From Candidatus Gastranaerophilales bacterium (GTDB lineage: Bacteria > Cyanobacteriota > Vampirovibrionia > Gastranaerophilales > Gastranaerophilaceae): DNA of 5,442 bases. A program made the position numbers and the translations under genes. The notes beneath the pieces are model-generated. The model saw only the letters and a program-made list of their open reading frames with translations, made no database searches and was not told where the DNA came from. Shown piece after piece: positions 1-4,929 of the stretch; the first letter of the stretch is position 1; each line of letters opens with the position of its first letter. The DNA lies in NCBI GenBank assembly GCA_944323585.1, contig CALUTA010000107.1, positions 1 through 5,442 on the forward strand, in the 5' to 3' direction.

Positions 1-120
1 GCTTACGGTTTTTTCCTTGTTAAAGGCAAAAAACTCTTTGTTTCAAAAGGAATCGGCACAAGCATTTTACCAATAAGACTTTTTTGCATGCCGGAAATTG
101 TCTTAATTGAGTTTACTTAA
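1..120 (+). CDS. Metallophosphoesterase (calcineurin-like), C-terminal fragment
   Basis: Frame 1 is open from the left edge and reads 39 residues to TAA at 118-120. The 5' part lies outside the window. The visible peptide contains KLFVSKGIGTSILPIRLFC followed by MPEIVLIEF. This matches the usual C-terminus of YkuE/YaeI-type calcineurin-like phosphohydrolases, where a Val-Ser-x-Gly-Ile-Gly-Thr-Ser segment precedes Leu-Pro-Ile-Arg and a final Pro-Glu-Ile beta strand. In this family the Gly-x-Gly region lies close to the last metal-binding histidine, which would be just outside the window. Members are metal-dependent phosphoesterases, some acting on lipid-linked phosphates, but the substrate here cannot be told. 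The gene converges on the efflux operon and ends 10 nt before the shared hairpin, so it is probably functionally unrelated to the pump. The call rests on a short tail motif only. Confidence 0.72.
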   Translation, partial: AYGFFLVKGKKLFVSKGIGTSILPIRLFCMPEIVLIEFT

Positions 121-123
121 AAT

Positions 124-156
124 AAAAAACCGCCGGTTCTACTCGGATACCGGCGG
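124..156 (-). terminator. Rho-independent terminator of the marR-emrA-emrB operon
   Basis: The perfect 8-bp stem CCGCCGGT (130-137) / ACCGGCGG (149-156) encloses an 11-nt loop. Read on the minus strand it is followed at once by six T (124-129) and more AT-rich sequence, the standard intrinsic terminator form. It lies 19 nt past the emrB stop codon. On the plus strand the T run (165-170) starts 8 nt after the stem, so it could also act, less efficiently, on the converging phosphoesterase transcript. Confidence 0.88.
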
Positions 157-175
157 AAATAGTATTTTTTAATGT

Positions 176-1741
176 TTAATTCGAGGCTTTTTGTTCACCT
201 TTAAGAATAAACATCAAAGGTATCAGCATAAAACAGGCAATTGCAAAAACCTTAAACGTTGTCATATAAGCACACAATGTTGACTGCTGAATCAACTGGT
301 TATAAAGCATTTTTCCTGCCATATAAGTTGAGTTAATCATATCTCCTGCCTGATGAATAAATGTGGCCGCATACGTATTCAGTCTTTCATAAAAATGCGG
401 GTTTGCTTCTGTCATATTTTTCACAAGCCCGTTCTGGTGCACCTGTGACAGCCTTGAAATCATTGTTGCAACAAGAGAAGTTCCAATAGCACCGCCGATT
501 GTCTTCAAAAGATTTTGAAACCCGGAAGCATTTGTCATCTGTTCATCTCTCAATGTTATACAGGAAAGTGTTGTAATCGGCATCATAGAAAAAACAAGCC
601 CGATTCCAAAAATAAAGTTAGGCAAGACAATATTCATCATGCTTATTTCCAGATTCAATTCACTCAATATCCAACCGCCAAGCCCCATGCAGAAAAGCCC
701 TATAATTCCGTAAGTTTTATATGACAATCTTCCGCCGAGCCCGCCAAATATCGCCAGAGCCAAAAATGCCCCCAAACCTCTCGGCATAATAGCAACACCG
801 CTTGTAAAAGCATCATATCCCAGCATATTCTGGAGTAACTGAGGCAAAATTGCAAGTGATGCGAGCAAAACTCCGTTCAATAATATCAACATGCCTGTTC
901 CGCAAAGAAAGTTTTTATCTTTCAACACATCAAGCTTAATCAGCGGATTTTTACCCCATACCTGCCAGATAAAGAATAAAACAGCACCTGTAACTGCAAT
1001 TGCAGACAACCAGCAAATCCATGGAGCATTAAACCAATCCGCATCATTACCTTTGTCAAATACAATCTGCAACGGAACAAGCCAAACACAAAGCCATAAA
1101 AAGCCCCATTTATTTAACTGAATATTTTTTTGTTTTCTTGCATACGGCGGATCCTCTAAAAATATTTTGGCAAGAAATATACATAAAAAACCAAAAGGTA
1201 CATTTATAAAGAAAATATACGGCCATGACCAGTTTTCAGTAATCCACCCCCCCATAACAGGTCCGAGAATAGGAGCTACAACTACAACAAGACCGAAAAC
1301 TGCCATTGCTTTATTTCTTGCTTCTCCCTTAAAGCTTTCCATACACACAGCCTGCGCCATCGGCATCAAACACCCCCCGCCGACACCTTGCATTGCACGG
1401 GCTATTACAATCATTCCTATTGAATTTGAAATCCCGCACAAAAATGATGCTAATGTAAAGATAAAAACACCAAACATAAAAAAGGCTTTTCTGCCCATCA
1501 AATGACAGAAAAAATCTATCATCGGAATAACAATACTGCTGGCCATCAGATAACTGGTAAGAACCCATATAGATTCCTGATTGCTGACGGAATATGACCC
1601 TGCTATATGCGGCAACGCTACGTTTGCAACTGTTTCATCCAATGCATACATAAACGTTGCAAGCATTACCGGTAAAATTATTAACCATGGATTATGCTTC
1701 GGCACCCATTCTTCTTGTGTTATTACTGTTGTTTCAGACAT
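176..1741 (-). CDS. emrB: EmrB/QacA-type (DHA2) MFS multidrug efflux transporter
   Basis: Inner-membrane, proton-driven exporter of 521 residues, the normal length for 14-helix DHA2 transporters. The start is ATG 1741, giving MSETTVITQEEW. AAAGGA lies 7 nt upstream (1749-1754), whereas an in-frame ATG at 1777 has no comparable site. Visible family marks: LDETVANVALP in helix 1 (residues 34-44, with the helix-1 Asp at 35); RAMQGVGGG (115-123), the motif B region; APILGPVMGG (156-165), motif C, typical of antiporters; and WSWPYIFFINVPFG (171-184), typical of DHA2 proteins. Motif A after helix 2 is degenerate: residues 73-85 read PMIDFFCHLMGRK, with Asp where Gly is usual. A long hydrophilic loop (about 430-490) precedes the last helix, as in EmrB. 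It is the last gene of the operon after marR and emrA, and its adaptor partner is the gene before it. Substrates are not deducible. The symbol reflects family and context, not proven orthology to E. coli EmrB. Confidence 0.93.
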   Translation of the reverse strand: MSETTVITQEEWVPKHNPWLIILPVMLATFMYALDETVANVALPHIAGSYSVSNQESIWVLTSYLMASSIVIPMIDFFCHLMGRKAFFMFGVFIFTLASFLCGISNSIGMIVIARAMQGVGGGCLMPMAQAVCMESFKGEARNKAMAVFGLVVVVAPILGPVMGGWITENWSWPYIFFINVPFGFLCIFLAKIFLEDPPYARKQKNIQLNKWGFLWLCVWLVPLQIVFDKGNDADWFNAPWICWLSAIAVTGAVLFFIWQVWGKNPLIKLDVLKDKNFLCGTGMLILLNGVLLASLAILPQLLQNMLGYDAFTSGVAIMPRGLGAFLALAIFGGLGGRLSYKTYGIIGLFCMGLGGWILSELNLEISMMNIVLPNFIFGIGLVFSMMPITTLSCITLRDEQMTNASGFQNLLKTIGGAIGTSLVATMISRLSQVHQNGLVKNMTEANPHFYERLNTYAATFIHQAGDMINSTYMAGKMLYNQLIQQSTLCAYMTTFKVFAIACFMLIPLMFILKGEQKASN

Positions 1742-1748
1742 TGTATTT

Positions 1749-1754
1749 TCCTTT
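1749..1754 (-). promoter_or_regulatory. Ribosome binding site fixing the emrB start
   Basis: Read on the minus strand, AAAGGA sits 7 nt before ATG 1741. This supports starting the transporter at MSETTV and not 12 codons upstream at ATG 1777, which falls inside the intergenic hairpin region and would add a peptide atypical of EmrB N-termini. Confidence 0.75.
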
Positions 1755-1757
1755 ATC

Positions 1758-1811
1758 AAAAAAGGTGAAGAGCACATTCTCTTTTCAAAAATGTCCTTTT
1801 ACTCTTCACCT
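1758..1811 (-). terminator. Terminator-like hairpin between emrA and emrB (possible attenuator)
   Basis: A perfect 10-bp inverted repeat is formed by AGGTGAAGAG (1763-1772) and CTCTTCACCT (1802-1811). A smaller nested stem lies inside its loop, ACATT (1774-1778) with AATGT (1790-1794). Read on the minus strand the outer stem runs straight into six T (1758-1763), followed by the emrB ribosome site. The form is that of an intrinsic terminator with a structured loop. It lies inside the operon, between the emrA stop and the emrB start. It may be a partial terminator that lowers emrB message, an mRNA-processing or stabilising element, or an inactive relic. Stem GC content is only about half, so termination is probably incomplete. 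Confidence 0.5.
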
Positions 1812-1834
1812 CTCACTTTTATTACACTACAATT

Positions 1835-2839
1835 TTAATTTCTTATTCTTACTTTTGGAACAACTGACATTCCCGGAATTATGTTATATTCCTCCGGATT
1901 AATATTTTCATCAAACACGATTTTGACAGGAATTCTCTGAACTATTTTAACGAAAGATCCGACAGCATTTTCAGGCGGAAACATACTTGATTTTGCGCCG
2001 GAAGCTCTTTGAATACTGTCAACTTTCCCTTTAAAAACTTTACCAGGATATGTATCTATTTTGATTGCTACAGGCTGACCCGGCTTCATATGCTCAAGCT
2101 GGTTTTCTTTAAAGTTTGCAACAACCCAGACATTATGCGGAACTATTGTAAACAACGGTGCGCCGACATTTACATACATTCCTTTTTCTACACGTCTGCT
2201 GGAAACTGTTCCGGCTTGCGGTGCATAAATTTTTGTATATGACAAATCCAGTGCAGCCTGATCCATTCTGGCTTTTGCTTCCTTCAAATCAGTATCTGCA
2301 ACTTTGTCTTTTGACTGAGAAAATAATGATTCTTCTGCCTGCGTCAAGTTTGCCTGCGCTGCATCATAAGCTGCCTGCGCATTGTCCAAAGTTTGTTTTG
2401 AAACAGCTCCCTGAGCATAAAGATTTGTGTACCTGTCCAAATCCTTTTTTGCTACATCTATTTTTGTCTGGGCTGCCGTAAAAACAGCTTTTGCATTTTT
2501 TTGATTTAAAAGCACTCTTTCATATTTTGCTTTTTCTTCTTCATATATTGCTTTATAATCCGCATCATCAATCTTTGCAACAAGCATACCTTCCGTGACG
2601 GGCTGGTTATCTGTAATATAAACATCCGTAATCTGACCGCTTACACGTGGTGCAACCTGTACAGTCGTTGTTTCTACATATGCATCATCCGTTGATTGAT
2701 AATTCAAAATATCATGGATAAAAAATCCTCCGCCAACAGCCAGTAATACCAGTACTCCCGCAAATATATACCGTTTAAACGGCTTGTGGGGTTTTACTTC
2801 TGCAGATTGTTCCTCTTTAATTGTGTTTTCTTCTTCCAT
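1835..2839 (-). CDS. emrA: HlyD/EmrA-type membrane fusion protein (periplasmic adaptor)
   Basis: A 334-residue adaptor linking the MFS pump to the outer-membrane channel. A short acidic cytoplasmic tail (1-20) precedes one membrane helix (about 24-45). STDDAYVETTTVQVAPRVSG (49-68) is the classic EmrA/HlyD entry motif and opens the first lipoyl half (about 60-90). A helical hairpin (about 93-198) follows, with heptad-like, Ala/Lys/Gln-rich helices and the LYAQGAVSKQTLDNA turn region. The second lipoyl half is about 199-233 (YTKIYAPQAGTVSSRRVEKG). The beta-barrel begins at VWVVANFKENQL (237-248) and includes ENAVGSFVKIVQRIPVKI (290-307), the family's usual T-G-N-W-x-K-x-x-Q-R-x-P segment with TGN replaced by VGS. 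Length and domain order are complete. The start is ATG 2839, with AGAGGT 5 nt upstream. It begins 19 nt after the marR stop, so the two genes are almost certainly co-transcribed. It is followed by emrB after 93 nt containing a hairpin. Confidence 0.93.
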   Translation of the reverse strand: MEEENTIKEEQSAEVKPHKPFKRYIFAGVLVLLAVGGGFFIHDILNYQSTDDAYVETTTVQVAPRVSGQITDVYITDNQPVTEGMLVAKIDDADYKAIYEEEKAKYERVLLNQKNAKAVFTAAQTKIDVAKKDLDRYTNLYAQGAVSKQTLDNAQAAYDAAQANLTQAEESLFSQSKDKVADTDLKEAKARMDQAALDLSYTKIYAPQAGTVSSRRVEKGMYVNVGAPLFTIVPHNVWVVANFKENQLEHMKPGQPVAIKIDTYPGKVFKGKVDSIQRASGAKSSMFPPENAVGSFVKIVQRIPVKIVFDENINPEEYNIIPGMSVVPKVRIRN

Positions 2840-2858
2840 TTTCTACCTCTTATTAAAA

Positions 2859-3326
2859 TTATATATTCATATTTACTGTTTTTTCCAAATCCATTCTGAA
2901 TTTTTTTAGAGTTTGTTGAACTTTTATTACTTCTTCAGGGCTCATTGTTTTGTGTGTAACACCTTCTAAGTAACTTTTTATTTTTTTATTTATTTTATCC
3001 AGTTCTTTCAGCCCCTTTTCAGTAATACCCATTTTTTTGACAAGCCTGTTGTTTTTTGTATCAATAAAACGGGTTATTAGGCCTTTTTCTTCCAGTGAAT
3101 TTAAAATTCTGCCTGTGTTTGCTCTGTCTTTCAAAAGAAGTTTCGCCAGATCTCTCTGGCAGATACCTGCATTTATTGAAACCGTATCAAGCGCAGAATA
3201 TTCATCCGGTGAAAGTTTCAGCTCCAAACGTTCAAACAGCTGCTGTGTTAAAATCTTCATCAGCCTTGCAGTCTGTTCCAACTCGTAATGTATACTGTCC
3301 GTATAATGCAATTTTATATCTTTCAT
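2859..3326 (-). CDS. MarR-family transcriptional regulator, probable repressor of the pump genes
   Basis: A 155-residue winged helix-turn-helix protein of normal MarR length. The N-terminal dimerisation helix is about 10-35. The DNA-binding domain is about 41-105. Within it, QRDLAKLLLKDRANTGRILN (57-76) covers the positioning and recognition helices, followed by SLEEKGLI (77-84). The wing is TRFIDTKNNRLVKKMGITEKG (85-105), keeping the conserved Asp89 and Arg94 of the D-x-x-x-x-R wing motif. The C-terminal helices (about 107-150) complete the dimer interface. There is a single Cys at 56, so a two-cysteine thiol switch within one chain is not suggested. It is the first gene of the marR-emrA-emrB operon and faces the outer-membrane factor gene across an operator-like inverted repeat. 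By analogy with EmrR and MarR it should repress the pump and release DNA on binding a ligand, but repression and ligand are inferred. The ribosome site is weak (GGA about 6 nt before ATG 3326). Confidence 0.92.
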   Translation of the reverse strand: MKDIKLHYTDSIHYELEQTARLMKILTQQLFERLELKLSPDEYSALDTVSINAGICQRDLAKLLLKDRANTGRILNSLEEKGLITRFIDTKNNRLVKKMGITEKGLKELDKINKKIKSYLEGVTHKTMSPEEVIKVQQTLKKFRMDLEKTVNMNI

Positions 3327-3342
3327 TTGTTTTCCGGTTTGT

Positions 3343-3369
3343 TTTATAATTTTAATTTATTGTTGTAAA
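3343..3369 (-). promoter_or_regulatory. Candidate promoter for marR-emrA-emrB
   Basis: On the minus strand TTTACA (3369-3364) is followed after 15 bp by TATAAA (3348-3343). The hexamers are good but the spacing is short, and the implied transcript start (about 3336) would leave almost no leader before ATG 3326. An alternative is TTGTAA (3390-3385) with TACAAC (3367-3362) at 17 bp, which gives a leader of about 29 nt but has weaker hexamers. In both cases the promoter overlaps the inverted repeat, so binding there would block it. Which one is used cannot be decided by eye. Confidence 0.4.
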
Positions 3370-3395
3370 AAAAATATGTTGCATTTACAACAATA
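3358..3395. promoter_or_regulatory. Inverted-repeat operator shared by the divergent marR and tolC-like genes
   Basis: Perfect 12-bp arms TATTGTTGTAAA (3358-3369) and TTTACAACAATA (3384-3395) flank a 14-bp AT-rich spacer. The right side also contains a tighter palindrome, TGTTG-CATTTA-CAACA (3377-3392), of the 16-bp size typical of MarR-dimer sites. Each long arm carries a TTTACA -35-like hexamer pointing outward towards its own gene. The site lies between marR and the outer-membrane factor gene, so it is the natural target of the MarR protein. Binding by this protein is inferred from position and symmetry. The long arms are 25 bp apart centre to centre, more than one MarR dimer usually spans, so two dimers may bind. 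Confidence 0.68.
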
Positions 3396-3412
3396 GTATG
3401 CTAACATATGAT
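3384..3412 (+). promoter_or_regulatory. Sigma-70-type promoter of the outer-membrane factor gene
   Basis: TTTACA (3384-3389) and TATGAT (3407-3412) are separated by 17 bp. Each differs from the consensus at one position. The start of transcription should fall near 3419, giving a leader of about 34 nt before the TTG start. The -35 hexamer is inside the right arm of the inverted repeat, so an operator-bound protein would exclude polymerase. A weaker overlapping alternative is TTGCAT (3379-3384) with the extended TGC-TAACAT (3399-3407). Confidence 0.65.
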
Positions 3413-3440
3413 TATTAAAAAAGCAAGTACTATTTTTTAT

Positions 3441-3455
3441 GAGGTAAATAAGTTG
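3441..3455 (+). promoter_or_regulatory. Ribosome binding site fixing a TTG start
   Basis: GAGGT (3441-3445) lies 7 nt before TTG at 3453-3455, which is ideal spacing. Starting here places LKKVISTAIILSL at the N-terminus, a proper signal peptide. The in-frame ATG at 3408 overlaps the predicted -10 box, lies upstream of the predicted transcript start, and would put 15 extra residues before the signal sequence. Confidence 0.78.
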
Positions 3456-4856
3456 AAAAAGGTTATTTCTACAGCAATTATACTCAGTTTAGCAGTTATA
3501 CAAACATCCCCTTGCTTTGCTCTTGACGAAGCAAAAACATCAACTGCTACCCCTAAACAATTTAAAAGCATGGTCAAAAAAGATAAAAAGAAAGTTAACG
3601 ATGATTATAAATATGAATACGTTAATATTGATTGGTGGAATGTATTCAATGATGATATTTTAAAAGGCTATATAGAAAAAGCAATTGTAAACAATTATGA
3701 CTTAAAAATGGCCACATTGAATGTAGAAGAATTTTATCAGCAATCAAGAATTCAATTTGCAAGCGAACTTCCGACAGCAGGTGTCGGAGGAGGCCCCGGA
3801 TGGTATAAAGCTCCCGGAAGTACAAGCACTGATATGGCTTTCGGACTTCCGTTCCTTGTAAATTACGAAGCTGATATTTTCCTGAAAAACCATGACAAAA
3901 CAAAGGCTTCCAAAAAACTTTATGAAAATTCAAAGTTTGACGAGCGTGCTGCTTATATTTCAATAGCTGGTGCTGTTGGTTCAACTTATTTGAACATTGT
4001 TAACATGGATAAAGCAATTGAAATTCAAACAGAAATCGTTGCCTTAAGGAAGAAAATCTACGAACTGATGAAAGTCAGCAACGACGAAGGTTTAACATCA
4101 ACTTCTGACGTTGTAAGAGCAAACAAATCTTATGTTCAAAGTGAAACAGACTTAATAGAACTCAACAAACAGCGTGATATTTTAATTAACCAGATGTATG
4201 TCTTGATAGGTGAAAGTCCTGAGAGCGGAAAAACTCTTGAGAGGAAAACTCTTGATGAAATCACATATAATCATGCCATTCCGGATTATATAGAATCCGA
4301 TGTAATTATGCAAAGACCTGACTATTTGAAAGCTGAAAATTCTGTTGAAAAAGCAGGAATTGATGTAAGGGTTGCAAAAAAAGAATTTCTTCCGAGCATA
4401 AACCTTACCGGGCTTGCTCTTTTCAATGCAGGGGATCTGGGAAGTTTATTCACAACCAAAAATTCTCTTTTAATGCTTGGCGGAGGATTTTTACTTCCTC
4501 TGTTTACAGGCGGACAGAGAGTTGCTAATTTGAGATTAAAAAAAGCTACTTACGAAAGAATTCTGCAAAACTATTACAAAACTAATTTGACAGCCATTCA
4601 GGAAGTTAATGATGCGCTTGTAAAAGTCAGAAAAGACAAAGAAAAGGTTGACCAAACACTTAAACAGGCAAACCTTGAAAAAGCGGATTACAAATTTTCT
4701 GAAATGAAATACAACGAAGGTACTATCTCTCTGCTTGATTTAATCCAGCAGAAAGAAAACCTGCTCTATATAGACCAGATGGTTGCCCAGAATAAAGTCG
4801 AATTCATGATTGACTATATCGGTCTGTATAAAGCAACAGGAAGCAAACTACAATAA
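3453..4856 (+). CDS. TolC/NodT-type outer-membrane efflux channel
   Basis: Outer-membrane duct for the Emr-type pump: 467 residues from TTG 3453, normal for the family. The N-terminus (MKKVISTAIILSLAVIQTSP, start as Met, then CFA-LDEA) is a Sec signal peptide with probable signal peptidase I cleavage after CFA at 23. Cys21 is not in a convincing lipobox, unlike many NodT lipoproteins. After a Lys-rich linker (about 30-53), IDWWNVFNDDIL (59-70) is the usual NodT-type entry motif. Two homologous halves follow, each pairing long helices with a short beta segment: about 64-255, including LPTAGVGGG (106-114), and about 280-460, including LPSINLTG (313-320). VIMQRPDYLKAENSVEKAGI (284-303) and LPLFTGGQR (348-356) are strongly typical of the family. 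A hydrophilic helix pair around 218-250 (DVVRANKSYVQSETDL) has its repeat counterpart around 425-450 (SLLDLIQQKENLL). It is transcribed divergently from marR-emrA-emrB across a shared operator, which supports joint function and regulation. Confidence 0.93.
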   Translation: MKKVISTAIILSLAVIQTSPCFALDEAKTSTATPKQFKSMVKKDKKKVNDDYKYEYVNIDWWNVFNDDILKGYIEKAIVNNYDLKMATLNVEEFYQQSRIQFASELPTAGVGGGPGWYKAPGSTSTDMAFGLPFLVNYEADIFLKNHDKTKASKKLYENSKFDERAAYISIAGAVGSTYLNIVNMDKAIEIQTEIVALRKKIYELMKVSNDEGLTSTSDVVRANKSYVQSETDLIELNKQRDILINQMYVLIGESPESGKTLERKTLDEITYNHAIPDYIESDVIMQRPDYLKAENSVEKAGIDVRVAKKEFLPSINLTGLALFNAGDLGSLFTTKNSLLMLGGGFLLPLFTGGQRVANLRLKKATYERILQNYYKTNLTAIQEVNDALVKVRKDKEKVDQTLKQANLEKADYKFSEMKYNEGTISLLDLIQQKENLLYIDQMVAQNKVEFMIDYIGLYKATGSKLQ

Positions 4857-4865
4857 TCATCACCT

Positions 4866-4891
4866 CTTTACTTTTAATCTAAAAAGTGAAG
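4866..4891 (+). other. AT-rich hairpin in the 3' region of the channel gene
   Basis: CTTTACTTTT (4866-4875) and AAAAGTGAAG (4882-4891) can pair over 10 bp with one G-U pair in plus-strand RNA, with a 6-nt loop (AATCTA). It begins 10 nt after the stop codon and abuts the GC-rich terminator stem. It could protect the 3' end or be chance pairing in AT-rich DNA. Confidence 0.35.
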
Positions 4892-4892
4892 C

Positions 4893-4925
4893 GCCGGTAA
4901 TTCCCGTTACCGGCTTTTTATTATT
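4893..4925. terminator. Rho-independent terminator between convergent channel gene and prmC
   Basis: The perfect 8-bp stem GCCGGTAA (4893-4900) / TTACCGGC (4907-4914) has a 6-nt loop. On the plus strand it is followed directly by TTTTT (4915-4919) and further T-rich sequence, making it the terminator of the outer-membrane factor gene 37 nt after its stop. On the minus strand it lies 16 nt past the prmC stop and is followed, 7 nt after the stem, by TTTTT (complement of 4881-4885), so it may also terminate prmC, though less well. Confidence 0.87.
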
Positions 4926-4929
4926 CTTT

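Noticed and set aside
515..1121. Two plus-strand open frames at 515-724 and 891-1121
   Set aside because: Both are antisense to the MFS gene, without convincing ribosome sites or recognisable protein features.
1167..1505. Plus-strand open frame of 112 codons
   Set aside because: It lies wholly antisense to the MFS gene, its peptide matches no family I recognise, and the opposite strand explains the sequence fully.
1329..1568. Minus-strand open frame of 79 codons
   Set aside because: It is in another frame of the MFS coding sequence, which has clear family motifs across this stretch.
1742..1777. Possible N-terminal extension of the MFS protein from ATG 1777 (MCSSPFLIKENT)
   Set aside because: The extension lies inside the intergenic hairpin, has no ribosome site at ATG 1777, and precedes an ATG with AAAGGA at 7 nt spacing and a typical EmrB N-terminus.
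1581..1902. Plus-strand open frames crossing the emrA-emrB spacer
   Set aside because: They are largely antisense to emrB and the end of emrA, low in complexity and Phe/Leu-rich, as expected from antisense AT-rich DNA.
2009..2481. Plus-strand open frames antisense to emrA
   Set aside because: The HlyD-type reading on the minus strand is complete and well conserved; the antisense peptides show no domain.
3037..3349. Plus-strand open frames antisense to marR
   Set aside because: The MarR winged-helix reading accounts for this stretch, and the antisense frames have no supporting start signals.
3402..3409. Small pseudo-palindrome TATGCTAACATA (3398-3409) as a separate operator
   Set aside because: It has mismatches in the centre and overlaps the -10 region; the symmetry is no better than expected in AT-rich promoter DNA.
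3646..3984. Minus-strand open frame of 112 codons
   Set aside because: It is antisense to the channel gene; the peptide is rich in His, Gln and Leu without a recognisable domain.
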